Positions 49,441 to 61,823 are shown, numbered from the stretch's first letter. The stretch is 64,000 nt of DNA from Sabellastarte sp. h YS-2021 (GCA_964017235.1 OZ024931.1:108208221-108272220), one strand, 5' to 3'. Program-made: numbers and translations. Notes: generated by a model not told the origin, from the sequence alone.

Positions 49441-51022
49441 GTTATCACTTGTTGTCAAAACTGAAACAACAGTAGCATCTTCAAAAAATAAATTAAGTCT
49501 CTTCTTAACACATTTCTACCTCTTCTGTGGCAGATGAAGCTTAGGGGTTGACCATTCTGTTGTGGTTGTTGAAAATCAGTATCTTAACTGACATCAGTTT
49601 AATATTTACCACAAAATAAATTACTCAAATGGAATCAAACTGTTTTTCCTGTTGTTTCAACCATTTTGTATTTTGGCGTGGTTGTTAAGTTTAGTGTATT
49701 TTTGTAACATATTAAAACATTGGGAAAGATACTACAGTATGAAAATTTTACCACTTGAGACTGCTATTATATCAATGAAAGCAAGTAAGAAAAATTTGAA
49801 AAAAAGATCGTAAATTATGTATTACAGTGCCTAAACTTTTGCAGCTATTTCTTTTAATAACATGACGTTTTTAAGTCCCATGATATTTCAAACAAACAAA
49901 ATAATAAATATGACATAGAATTATACTCAGCCCTACTTTTAAGTTAAAATATTCCACCTTTGGTAAATAGTACAAGTAATGCAATGGCAGATCAAGCAAT
50001 AACTGAAGCAAATATTTTTTTCAAATACTTCAGTCATGTATGAACAAGCTAGGATTTTACAGCCCATTTAGTGATACAACATATGGCAATCTTGGTAATT
50101 TGCCCAAATAGCAGCCTTTCCAGTCAGACAGTGAGAGTGGAGTGAATTATTGCCCAAAAGCCCAAGAACCCTCTTAATATTATACAGAACACATCATTAG
50201 TAGGTAACATTTAGTACTATTTATTCTGATAATGAATACAGATATATGTAAAACTACAATTAATATGTTTGCAATTTGTGTCCAAAACAAGAAAGTACAA
50301 TCAGAAACTATAGTACATTGCACAAAGATTATTTTTACTAGGTCAGTGTGGGAGATTGCTAGTGTATTAGCTTATTATATTATATTCATGGTTTTGGGTT
50401 CAAAGTTACTTGGGTCACAGTGAATAGTTCAGCTGATGGAGGAAAGCAGTGCATACCAGTCGGTTAAGAGTTTGTATGATAACAGTCACCAATAGGCAGC
50501 TACTAACTTTCCATAATCAAGTCAGGGCTTGGAGTCAAACTTAAAACCTGAGTGGTTGGAGCCAACTACAACAAGGTATCCATACATGTTACATATATTT
50601 TGAAACAGAAACACCAATCTATAATTTTGTCAAAATTTTAAAAACTTCACAGTAAGCGTTGGTGGAAAATATAAATATAGGCTTCTGTAGAAACTCTGTC
50701 AAACTAGTATAAACATAAATGTGTGTAACAAAAAGTGAGATAAAACAAATCTGTTTAAAGCAAAACATAAAGCACAGTACCTTAATACATAAAAGTAATG
50801 GTGCAAAAAGTGTTGTGTGCTAGCAAATTGTAATATAAAGACATACACTAGTGAATAAACTATTCTACTAACTTATCAAGTTCCTTTTGGAAAACAATGC
50901 CCACTACTTTATAGACATACTTTACAAGCTATTACACATTTCCCCCAAGTGTAGAATGTATGTAACACACTATTAAAAAGTCTTTGCCTCTCATGGACAC
51001 TCTGTTAACATTTGGCATCAAT

Positions 51023-51321
51023 TTACTTTTTCTTTTTTGGAGGCAATTCAGGGAGATAACTGAAAGGCTTCATGTAGTCCTCATTTTTGTCATCTGACAC
51101 ACTCTCACCCTTCATTTGATAGAGTGATACATATGGAGTCACTCCTGAAGCTTGCATTCCAGTTGACTTTTCTGGGGCTGTAACATCTTGAAGATGGTTG
51201 TATCCAGAAGAGGCTTCAACCTTGTCTGGATTATGTGCCATAGACTGATATGGACTATCTTCTATGGTGGCATAAATGGAAGATACTGGTCTCTCATTCC
51301 CTTCAGCCTTATATGTTTCAT
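51023..51321 (-). pseudogene. Truncated duplicate of gene B terminal exon
   Basis: The sequence is identical in reading to the 3' part of 56831-57200 (from NETYKAEGNERP to PPKKKK and the same TAA), but it stops abruptly at the duplication junction. The acceptor and the segment encoding SNRDELPHLQRARPDPPPPY are missing, and no acceptor AG precedes it in a usable context. It lies downstream of the intact exon and is most likely inert. Confidence 0.9.
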
Positions 51322-54300
51322 TGTTTTAATTTTTCATGCCAGGGTCAGGGGCTGTTTTATGTTGTGTAACAGGCTGATAAGCCGCCTGACCCTGTGGGAT
51401 TGCTATGCGGGTTTGTGTATTGTAATATTAGTGAATTAATATTTTGATCAAATTTAGTCTCCATTTATTCTGTTGGGGTCCTCTTTGAAAAAATTAAAAA
51501 TATATAGATTATAGCATATAGCAACATCCAACTTAAAAAACCTCATCGGATGCTCACATACTGCAGTATCTAATTTAAATCTTGAGTTGTTAAATCTAAC
51601 TGGCCATGATCATGTAGGAATAAAGTATCAAGAATAAAAAAATTATAGCACATGTTCATTTTGTTTACATTTCATGTTTTTTATCATATTACTGAATAAA
51701 TCTACTGCACAAGTATGCTTTTGACAAAGCGTAACTTCTCAGTTACTGCCTTGGAGTTGATTTTGACATTATCACAAGAGACATTCATATGCATAAAGTT
51801 TAGGAACCTGAGTAGGTAAATAGTAAGGTCATTCTTTCATTGGCGTAGTGGTAAACAAAGACAGTCCTTTTTCTGGTGTCATTGACAAGAATAAGTTTTT
51901 TCTACTCCTCTGATCAGGATTCCAGTCTGGTACAGGTTTACCTCCCCAACTACTGTGGATACCTGTTTATCAATTTTGGTTCAGAAGGGACACATATGTA
52001 CAGAGTGCCTTGTGCAAGGGAACAATCCACATGACCCAGTCAAGGATCAAACCCCAAACCATCTGCTCTGCAGTTCAATACGCTAATCAAATAGATCATA
52101 GAAAGGTTTTTTTTGTGATACAATAAATTGCTGGATGTTACTGGAAGGACTAATAACAATTTTCTTACAGCTTGACGCCACTGGGTATAAAATGTATCAC
52201 ATTTGTTACTACTCATATCCCACAGAACTCAGCCATAGAGAGACATGCCAATTGTGTTAAACATTTGTGGCCTTGTATGGAATGATGTAAAAGTAAAAGC
52301 AAAGCGTATCAGTCCCACTTACAAGCAAATCCTGAATTTCTTGATATAAAAGACTGAGACAGGATTTAAGTTGAAACACATGTGGCCCTAGGAGAGGACA
52401 CAAACCATAGAAAGGTTGTAAAACCAAACATACAGGGACGAGATCCTCGTATGTGATTGACAATTTTCAAATGATTTGACCTTTCACTTTTGACCTTTGA
52501 GAAACGTTGAAAGTTATAAAAATATTTTGACACTTCAGAAAGTTTTACAGTTAGAAAATATTTTTAAAATTTCAAAGAAAATTTTTTTAGAAAAATTATA
52601 ATTTTTATAAATTTTTAAGTTAAATCTATTTTGAAAGATGAACAAAATCCTAAGGTTTATATGTTTTGACATATACTCTGGGACAGTTAGAAAAACTTGT
52701 GTTGAAGTTATTAATCATTATTATGAGACCTAGGATTCACTTGAAAAATGGTTGAAAAAATATTAGGAATTTATTGGAGATATTTGCGATATTTGTTGTA
52801 AATGTGTGGGACATTGGTGCAACACTAACTTTAATAAAAGTTCTTGGAACAACTGGGTAGTCCTGAATAGGTCTGATTAATGCCAGGGTGATTACTCTTT
52901 CAGTAGGTATCACTGATGTTTTGCCTCCCCTCTTGGATTCTTGTGGTTTTCATCAGGCACATATACCACTGCTTCATTTACTATGGCTGCTATGTTAACC
53001 CTCTTGTTTTTGGTGATCCTGTAGTTTGCTATATTCTCTTCCCTTGTGAGTTGTCTTCTGATGTTTGGTTTAACGAGCCATAACATAACGGCAAAGGAGT
53101 CATCCCCCAGCAAAAAAAGTACAAATCTGCCCCCCCCCTTCCCAGGGTTTTAGGTGCCAGAAGTACCAAGGTGCCATCCTCAATTTTTTTCTTCAACTTG
53201 CTGTATTTGAATATTTGTGTATCTGATGAAGATCAAGTTGACACAACATCTACCCAGAGGAATCTGTAGTATGCATTAACCAGGGGCAGCAGCACCAGAG
53301 AATGAAGGCCTTATAATTGTAATATTCACTCCCAGATTCCTTTGACTTCTTTTGGCAATATGTTTCCCGTCTGGTGCCCCAAGAGCATGGGGGACATTGC
53401 ATCCAGTTCTGTACTTCTCAATATGTTTCCAGTCTTCAGGATTGATAGGGCATGCCATTCTGTAGTTCAGCAATGATGGCCAGGCAGACAATAGGCATGA
53501 ATTTACATATGGTAGTTCCGCCAACCAGCCAGTGATACTGTAGTGACTTGTATGTTTCATTGTTATTGCCAGTTTCAATCAAACTTGTAAGGGCTTCCTG
53601 AAATTTGTTACTTCCTTCTTGATGGGGTGATGTATGCATTCTTGAATGGGTCAAAAACTGCAGTTGGAATCCAGACAAAATTATGGTAACCTGGGATATT
53701 AGTCTATATCGAGTCAGGCAGAAGGCTGCTGTAGCAACTTTTTTTTGTCTTTAAGGACCCAAGGCTTTTGTGGCTTTCTTCTTCTCCTAGGTGGAGGTAA
53801 GGCCTGTGGTAAAGGTGCTGGCTGTATGGCAGGTGCAGGTCCTGGGTCCAGATATGTCCTTTTTGAATGAAAATCAAAATATTTAACTCAGTAAAGCAAC
53901 AGGGCCTCTCTGGTGTTGAGCTAGCATCTTTGCAGTGATAAATGATGAGTAACAGCAGCAAAACAATTTTAAATAGTGTTTGTTTAATCCAGATTGGTGA
54001 TCCCAACTCCAGAAAATAATCAGCCCAGTCAGGGTGGATTGGGAAACTGGTAAAGGTTTGTTGATTTGTCTCTACTGCTTGTTGCCACCTGATATGGCTA
54101 ATCAGTTAGGCATTTATGGCTTGTCCTGATACTTTACAGTCTGGTCATGGAGACAAACACCCAGACCCCAAGTCCATTTGGAATTTTGTTCCAAGCCAAG
54201 TTGTACTGTGTCCTGTATGTCCTGTATTTCTGGATTTTGTCCTCGATCCCTGACTCAGCTAACCAAACCTAGAGTCATAGAGTTGGTTGCAGTGTCAGCC

Positions 54301-57131
54301 CCAGTGGAACACCCCAAGAGGCTGCTTTGTTAAAATGACTAGTTGTCTTGATTCAGTCCAGATCTGGATGTTCACTGCTAAACTTAAGCTAAACCTTGAT
54401 AAATCTGAGTTCATCCTGATTTGGAGCAACAAAATCAGTGGCAAACATTAAATTTTCTTACCAGTTTATTAAATTATAGCACAATGCATGCAGTAATGAT
54501 ATTGTAAACCTAAGGAATCTATTGACTGTTGCTGGATATATCACAAATGGATGTCCCATTAACAAATTATCTAATGGTTCATGCCTAAATTCCTCACCAT
54601 GGACACAGTTATATTTATGAAAAAAGGATCTTGCCAGGAGCTGTCTGGATTTCTGCAAAATAATTTTGTATGAAACCAGTGAGACTTCAATGTATCCAGA
54701 ACTGTTGAAATGTCTGTCAGTTGAACTGATTGTACCTTTCCTTAAATACTCGACTGCCTCACTATTCAACAGCCCATGCATTTTAAGTACAACCTTTTGG
54801 TACATAAGGCTCCGCATGTCACTCAATTGTCTTTATCTGTCTATTATGAACAATTTAAACAATTGCAGGCATTGGAACAGATTTTTGTTTTCTAGTGATC
54901 ATACCCACCAAAAGTTGGTTATCAGAGTTTTACAGGACAGTCATTTCCTTGCTCTACTGGAAGTTCTATTGTAACCAATAACAACTGCATAAGTACAAGC
55001 TCACAAGTGACTGGCATGACCTTAAGTGATCACAGAGGGTCAAGTATGACTATTTATAAATGTACCTGTCACTGGAGATAGGGCCCAATGACAGAAGATC
55101 ACCCTTTAAAGTTGTCATCTGAGCCACTATGTATCGCCATGGTACCTGGATTCGAATCCACATACTTTAGTTAGGTGTTACCTATTAGGCCACAGTTGAA
55201 TGGAATAGGTTATCACTTGTTGTCAAAACTGAAACAACAGTAGCATCTTCAAAAAATAAATTAAGTCTCTTCTTAACACATTTCTACCTCTTCTGTGGCA
55301 GATGAAGCTTAGGGGTTGACCATTCTGTTGTGGTTGTTGAAAATCAGTATCTTAACTGACATCAGTTTAATATTTACCACAAAATAAATTACTCAAATGG
55401 AATCAAACTGTTTTTCCTGTTGTTTCAACCATTTTGTATTTTGGCGTGGTTGTTAAGTTTAGTGTATTTTTGTAACATACTAAAACATTGGGAAAGATAC
55501 TACAGTATGAAAATTTTACCACTTGAGACTGCTATTATATCAATGAAAGCAAGTAAGAAAAATTTGAAAAAAAGATCGTAAATTATGTATTACAGTGCCT
55601 AAACTTTTGCAGCTATTTCTTTTAATAACATGACGTTTTTAAGTCCCGTGATATTTCAAACAAACAAAATAATAAATATAACATAGAATTATACTCAGCC
55701 CTACTTTTAAGTTAAAATATTCCACCTTTGGTAAATAGTACAAGTAATGCAATGGCAGATCAAGCAATAACTGAAGCAAATATTTTTTTCAAATACTTCA
55801 GTCATGTATGAACAAGCTAGGATTTTACAGCCCATTTAGTGATACAACATATGGCAATCTTGGTAATTTGCCCAAATAGCAGCCTTTCCAGTCAGACAGT
55901 GAGAGTGGAGTGAATTATTGCCCAAAAGCCCAAGAACCCTCTTAATATTATACAGAACACATCATTAGTAGGTAACATTTAGTACTATTTATTCTGATAA
56001 TGAATACAGATATATGTAAAACTACAATTAATATGTTTGCAATTTGTGTCCAAAACAAGAAAGTACAATCAGAAACTATAGTACATTGCACAAAGATTAT
56101 TTTTACTAGGTCAGTGTGGGAGATTGCTAGTGTATTAGCTTATTATATTATATTCATGGTTTTGGGTTCAAAGTTACTTGGGTCACAGTGAATAGTTCAG
56201 CTGATGGAGGAAAGCAGTGCATACCAGTCGGTTAAGAGTTTGTATGATAACAGTCACCAATAGGCAGCTACTAACTTTCCATAATCAAGTCAGGGCTTGG
56301 AGTCAAACTTAAAACCTGAGTGGTTGGAGCCAACTACAACAAGGTATCCATACATGCTACATATATTTTGAAACAGAAACACCAATCTATAATTTTGTCA
56401 AAATTTTAAAAACTTCACAGTAAGCGTTGGTGGAAAATATAAATATAGGCTTCTGTAGAAACTCTGTCAAACTAGTATAAACATAAATGTGTGTAACAAA
56501 AAGTGAGATAAAACAAATCTGTTTAAAGCAAAACATAAAGCACAGTACCTTAATACATAAAAGTAATGGTGCAAAAAGTGTTGTGTGCTAGCAAATTGTA
56601 ATATAAAGACATACACTAGTGAATAAACTATTCTACTAACTTATCAAGTTCCTTTTGGAAAACAATGCCTGATTAAATAAGTTAAGAAATGTCATCCAGG
56701 AAATTGGCCCACTACTTTATAGACATACTTTACAAGCTATTACACATTTCCCCCAAGTGTAGAATGTATGTAACACACTATTAAAAAGTCTTTGCCTCTC
56801 ATGGACACTCTGTTAACATTTGGCATCAATTTACTTTTTCTTTTTTGGAGGCAATTCAGGGAGATAACTGAAAGGCTTCATGTAGTCCTCATTTTTGTCA
56901 TCTGACACACTCTCACCCTTCATTTGATAGAGTGATACATATGGAGTCACTCCTGAAGCTTGCATTCCAGTTGACTTTTCTGGGGCTGTAACATCTTGAA
57001 GATGGTTGTATCCAGAAGAGGCTTCAACCTTGTCTGGATTATGTGCCATAGACTGATATGGACTATCTTCTATGGTGGCATAAATGGAAGATACTGGTCT
57101 CTCATTCCCTTCAGCCTTATATGTTTCATTG
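51317..57131. repeat. Tandem segmental duplication, right unit (5.8 kb)
   Basis: The right-hand copy, about 41 bp longer than the left because of tgattaaataagttaagaaa and following bases near 56670-56710. The three boundaries (45550-45556, 51317-51323, 57125-57131) share ttcattg. Confidence 0.95.
52910..54006 (-). pseudogene. PIF/Harbinger transposase pseudogene, right copy
   Basis: A duplicate of 47143-48238 with the same disablements (APDGKH and GDDSF blocks at 53276-53578 and 52910-53113). One extra base near 53860 shifts the N-terminal piece into another frame compared with the left copy, an independent post-duplication change. Confidence 0.75.
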
Positions 57132-57200
57132 GGGAAGGTGTATGGAGGGGGTGGATCAGGTCTTGCTCTCTGTAGATGTGGCAATTCATCCCTGTTACTT
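56831..57200 (-). CDS. Gene B terminal exon: cytoplasmic tail
   Basis: A 370-nt exon with stop TAA at 56831-56833. It encodes a 123-residue Pro- and Tyr-rich tail. In order: PPPPY (WW-domain ligand type PPxY), SIYATI, SGYNHL and TPYVSL (tyrosine motifs of the S/T-x-Y-x-x-I/L form, 24 and 23 residues apart), further Tyr at DSPYQS and DYMKPF, and a C-terminal KKKK whose Lys at -3/-4 fits a dilysine retrieval signal. The acceptor (CATTGTAG) is modest, but the phase AG/A gives KRRSNRDEL directly after the transmembrane exon. The tail suggests Tyr-phosphorylation-dependent signalling and YxxL-type endocytosis; the partner is unknown. Confidence 0.87.
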
Positions 57201-57295
57201 CTACAATGTTTACAAGGTTTATAAAATACCATCAAAACCATACCATTTAAAACAAACTGTGCCTTAGAATGAACAGAACCGTTGCCCGATGTAGT

Positions 57296-57490
57296 GTTGA
57301 AAAAATTAGAAATTTTGGTCCATGCTGAACAAATTAGGATTTTTGATTCATGTTGAAAAAATAGGATTTTTGATCCATGTTGAAAAAATAGGAATTTTGA
57401 TCTAATTTAAAAAATGAGTATTTTTGACCCATGCTAAAAAATTAGGATTTCTGATCCACGTTGAAAAAATCTAGATCTCAATCTAGTTTA
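57296..57490. repeat. Minisatellite, 27-28 bp unit, about 7 copies
   Basis: Successive degenerate copies of gttgaaaaaataggattttt followed by gatccat, with variants in each unit. Confidence 0.8.
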
Positions 57491-57679
57491 AAGATATACC
57501 AAACCTTGGAAATTTTATCTCAATCTGATGAATAGATTTTGAGCTATGCATGGGGGATATTGCCAAAAAATCACCAAAAAAACACTCCTGGGTTTGCCAT
57601 CTGGATCCAGAGTATCCCTGACTAGGACTTGGCCATGGGTTATCCCAACTTGTACCAAAAATCTGATACAAAAACATAG

Positions 57680-57770
57680 GTGTAGGAACTGGGGGGGCAG
57701 CGGGGGGGGCCACCCCCCAACCATAAAGTTGGGGGGCGGGGATATCTTTTGGCCCCCCAACTTTTTGCAA
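57680..57770. repeat. G-tract cluster with C-tract hairpin
   Basis: Runs of seven and eight G at about 57690-57710 and six plus four G near 57731-57740 are followed by ccccccaacttttt. The arms aaagttggggggc and gccccccaacttt (57727-57765) are inverted repeats, so hairpin or G-quadruplex folding is possible. Confidence 0.6.
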
Positions 57771-59001
57771 AAGAACTAAACTCCAGTTTTGAAGTTTATG
57801 TAAATTTTAAGAGGTAACTCAATAATATGTTGTCAAATTACACTTTTACCTTGTTCACTGCTCACATGTACCATTGTGTAAGCTACCATTTGAACTGTAA
57901 AATATTTATTTTTATGATTTGTAAAAAGGAACATTTTCAGTTAACCTGTCATGGGATTTGTAAAATTCTGTGAAACGTTTCACTTAAACGTTTCACCAAA
58001 ATCATACATATAGTAATATTCTACATTTAATTTACCATGTTACTAATTTAAAATAGAACCTAGACATGTAGTTTCAAATTCACACAGAGCAATTGCTTAG
58101 CACAGCAATTTGTCAGCTGATAAGATTTTTCCCAGAAATCTCTTCTTTCTTTACTGTGTGTTTATTGGACCTGGCCAGTCCATCGATTATACATTCCCCT
58201 CAATTTGGGGATTAACCTTGCTAAAAATAGATCTTGTATCAGCTCAGCACTTGAAGGAAAGGTCACAGGTTCTGGAAACATGTAGTCAAGACATTAGAAA
58301 TACCTTTCAAATGCAGAGGTGACTATATGTATTTCTATACCCATACAAGGTCAGGAAAACTTGATGTCGTCAGAAAGGAACTTTAAAATATTTTAATTGG
58401 ACCATTTGAATATTACCTATATGCAATACATTCTGTAAAATTAACCCAAATTGTTGGTGTTGAGTCGCATCAGTGCAATCTGGTTCCTCGCCCCCCCAAC
58501 CAAAAATTGCTTCTTATGTCCCTGCAATACCATCATCCCTTCCCTTCCGAGGGCGAAAGTAACAATACATTAAAAATATTGAATAAAAACACCATGGATC
58601 ACATTGGAAAAAGGCTATAAGTCCTAATCCAAATCTATCCTTAAATTGCCATCCAACATTTAAAATAGCTCAAAGGGAAATGATACTGAAGAATAGGGAG
58701 TAGAGAATCTAGAAAACCTATCATAATTGCTGTGACAAGAAAACCCTACAAAATTACCACCCATTTTGAAAGAAATGTACATTGTTAATGATTTGAAGGT
58801 GAGCATCAAGTACAATTAACACCCTTTGTGATATCAGAAAGGGTGTACATTGTTAGTGATATAAAAATAGAAATTTGGTAAAACAACTGACTTGGGTCCA
58901 AGGGCCCTCCATTTTCCCTACTTGCCATGCTTAAATTGACAATAATGTCCAAGTTTTGTGATTTAATCTCTGCAGTCTATACTTTTGAACAAAGACTGTA
59001 C

Positions 59002-59107
59002 CTTCTCTTTTTGATGCAGCAGTAAATTCCCACAGTCATGGAGATGGTAATAATAATCACGACAATCAGAACAAGAGCAATTATGATTATCACACTCGAA
59101 GCAATCT
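59002..59107 (-). CDS. Gene B exon: transmembrane helix
   Basis: A 106-nt exon: IASSVIIIIALVLIVVIIIT, then ISMTVGIYCCIKKR. Same length and phase as 479-584. A single acceptor (ATTTCAG) settles the choice between two candidate sites in gene A. The donor is GTACAG. Confidence 0.88.
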
Positions 59108-59519
59108 CTGAAATTGTAAAATGTTTGTATTATATTATATAGGGAGGATTATTACATTATTAATTATTTTAATGTTTGTAAAGTTGACTGATTCTTATCT
59201 GCTGCTTGATCATCAAATTAGTCAACAACTGGTGTTGACAGATCTCTACAAAGTTAATAAAACACCACACATGTATTTGTAAAAAATGCAGATAGTTGAG
59301 TATCTCTATTTTGTAATTTCACCCAAATACTGCTTTTAAAAAAAATTGAGTTCAACCACAAACACCCTAAAATTGAAAATGGGAGTTTTGACTATTCAGG
59401 TTTGCCTTGGAATCCCAATTGTGGTCTGGATATTTTTTAAAACTTTTCTCAAATATTTCCATTGCTCCATTGTTACATTTATATTCTTCGTTTGCTGAAT
59501 AAATTTCCTTGGTAAATAC

Positions 59520-59905
59520 CTCCTTTATCGCCTGTTTCTGGGTTCTTTGTGCCTTCAGCGGAACCAGTAGCTCCCACTCGAATATCATCCTTTGCTGGTA
59601 TAACTGTACTTGCTGTGCTGCTGAAAGCTGTACTGCTTGATGTTGTAGTTGTACTTGAAGATGTAGCTGTAGGGCTTGGTGTGGTGGTAGTGGTACTTTG
59701 TGTGGTTTTTGTGGTACTTGTAGTGGTGGTTCTTGATGTAGTGGTGGTGGTTGGTGTGGTGGTTGTGGTGCTTGGTGTGTTGGTTGTAGTGCTAGTTGTA
59801 GTTGTGAAAATCTTCTGATAGGCTGTTATACCATAAGCTTTCAGCAAAACTTGATCACCAATGTTAGATATTGGACCACCATTTTTATGCAGCCTCTGAA
59901 TATGT
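59520..59905 (-). CDS. Gene B exon: propeller end and Thr-rich stalk
   Basis: A 386-nt exon: HIQRLHKNGGPISNIGDQVL, a linker to AYQK, then a Thr/Ser/Pro tract of about 70 residues and a tail ending NPETGDKG. It is 21 nt shorter than gene A; the tract has been rearranged within the repeat while the flanks (STASTVIPAKDDIRVG) are conserved. Predicted to be a mucin-like O-glycosylated stalk. Confidence 0.88.
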
Positions 59906-59944
59906 CTAAAATGAATAAGATTAGGTAGTTATTTGTGCCTATAT

Positions 59945-60180
59945 CACACATGCAAGGCCACTCTGATAAGACACTTGCCTCCCCCACCTGTAATTTAGAG
60001 TTTTGAATCCCAGCCCATCCTCAGGTGGGAAAGCTGGTATTTGCATGCTGTTGGTCAGTGGTTCACTGTATAAAACCTTGACCAACAGTAGGTACTGGTT
60101 TCCTCTGCCCTTCCAACTACTCATCACAATATAACCAACATAAATGTACTAGTTGTGACATAAAACACTAAATCAGTAAA
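59945..60180 (+). repeat. Old SINE in gene B intron, shared with gene A
   Basis: Contains the family blocks cttgcctcccccacctgtaa, ggtttcctctgcccttccaa and a decayed tail. Its remnant at 1385-1540 in gene A shows it was present before the genes duplicated. Confidence 0.65.
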
Positions 60181-60712
60181 TATATCACATGTACAATGAT
60201 TAACATAGACGGTATTCAATTAGTATTCCCCTTGTGACACCTAGAGGGACAAGTTGCAAGTTGAGGGCTGTACATACCAACAATGAGATGATGCGAGATA
60301 GTAATTAAATATAACTAAGTTGGAACTTATGTGATATACATTGGGTGTTTGCACTGAAAATAATTTGATATTAGCCAATACAAGATTATTTTTAATTTGA
60401 AGAAATTTCCAACCTTTATCAGACTGGTAGATACCACCAGCATATAATGGAGGACCTCATTTGGAAAGGACTTCCTTACTTATGGTCCATTTTAAAACAT
60501 TTTCAATTGTGTTTCGAGTTTATTCACTGCTGGAATCTAAGCTTACTTTATCAGATGGCATTGGTAATGTGTACACACATCCATTCACAGTCCACTGGAG
60601 CCTTTACCCCCGGACCTGTCTATAAGTGAATATTTTAATGACTGATAAAAGGTCTAGCAAGGCAAAAATAATTCTATATAATTTGTGATGTTTATAAATT
60701 ATACCAACTCAC
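60181..60712 (-). other. Intron remainder, gene B
   Basis: Aligns with about 1540-2066 of gene A. No gene or separate element seen. Confidence 0.6.
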
Positions 60713-60869
60713 CCACTATTCCAACTTGTCAGGTAAATAAAATCACTAAGGAATGCAACCCCAAAGAATCGTTCTCCAGTCTCTGAGAACAGCAATCGTC
60801 TGTTTGTCCCATCTGTGTTCACTGATTCTACTCTGCCTAGCTGCCCATCACACCAGTATAAGACTTGTG
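60713..60869 (-). CDS. Gene B exon: LDLR class B, propeller 3
   Basis: A 157-nt exon reading QVLYWCDGQLGRVESVNTDG, then GVAFLSDFIYLTSWNSG. Counterpart of 2067-2223 with few substitutions. Donor GTGAGT, acceptor CTCCCAG. Confidence 0.9.
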
Positions 60870-61162
60870 CTGGGAGGAATAAGTTAAGAAATGAATCAAA
60901 TTAAAAACAGAGTACTTGGACAAAATATCTATTAACTTTATAAGTCAATGTGTTTTAGAAATTGTTGTGGCAGATATTGTGTAAAAATATGGCATATATA
61001 GCGGACATTATGCATGAGACATAAAATGAAAGAAATGTTTTGGACCAGTGTCAAACACTAAGTTAACCCTTCCTGAAAAGTTTACTGACAATTTCTGTGG
61101 GTTAAGTTAACTTAGTAGCCTTTCTATTTGGAAAAGGAATCGTGCAAAAATCCACAACAGTA

Positions 61163-61415
61163 TATATATATCTTTATTCGTACAAAAAATATGCACATAC
61201 AAAATTAAGAACATTTAGAACCAAAAAATTAACACTACCTACAGTAATTTAGTATTTACAATATTTGCATTGTCATTTTGCAGTGTCATTCAATACATAG
61301 CGTTTTATAATGTATTGTAGTTCACTACAACTTAGCAGGCCTGATATTTCATCTTTCATAATGATACAATCTTTGATCACACTGCATATTATTTTATCTT
61401 CAGTTCTTGAAAATC
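61163..61415 (-). mobile_element. Retroposon 3' fragment, present only in gene B
   Basis: The gene A intron reads directly across this site (near 2540-2570). The minus strand of the insert ends TTTTTTGTACGAATAAAGAT followed by a TA-rich tail, which resembles a non-LTR 3' end. No coding content. Confidence 0.55.
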
Positions 61416-61438
61416 TAACAATACTTTAAGATAAAAAC

Positions 61439-61569
61439 CTTCTCTGTCCATTGTAAGACCATTGGGCCATGCAATATTTGTGACTGAAACAATGGTGCTT
61501 CGGCTGCTGCCAAAATAATTGGCTGTCTCTATCTTCGGTACAATACCCCAATCAGTCCAGTACATCTTT
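61439..61569 (-). CDS. Gene B exon: LDLR class B, propeller 3
   Basis: A 131-nt exon reading [20 protein letters not shown], then [19 protein letters not shown]. Counterpart of 2592-2722. Same splice phase. Confidence 0.9.
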
Positions 61570-61823
61570 CTGAAAAAGAATTGGAACCCATTGATTAAGC
61601 TGTTGTCATAGTTTTTATGTTGTCACATGCAAGTGACTAAATGCCACACTTGTTCTTTGCCACTCAGGCTTCTATGTATTGAATGAAAACAATCAAATGT
61701 CAATGGTGTTGTTTAGATTCTATTTCCAAAAAGAATGGCTTGCTAGGCCAGGAACCCAGTAAATCAGTTTATCAACTAAATCATCATTGATGACGGATCC
61801 ATTGATTACTGATATTTGAAGTC

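Larger units (their letters stand above)
45550..51316. repeat. Tandem segmental duplication, left unit (5.77 kb)
   Basis: It matches 51317-57131 almost base for base, with scattered single differences of about 1% by eye and one 40-41 bp length difference. It contains a SINE-like block (46165-46330), a Harbinger pseudogene and, at its right end, a truncated copy of gene B's last exon. Confidence 0.95.
57201..59001 (-). other. Gene B last intron
   Basis: A 1.8-kb intron holding a 27-28 bp minisatellite (57296-57490), a G-rich hairpin (57680-57770) and otherwise AT-rich sequence. A second C-run with gcccccccaaccaaaaattg at about 58490 resembles the G-rich patch and may mark the other end of one element. 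Confidence 0.5.

Noticed and set aside
51023..51321. Alternative terminal exon of gene B
   Set aside because: It has no acceptor and its 5' part was cut off by the duplication junction, so it is treated as a pseudo-exon.
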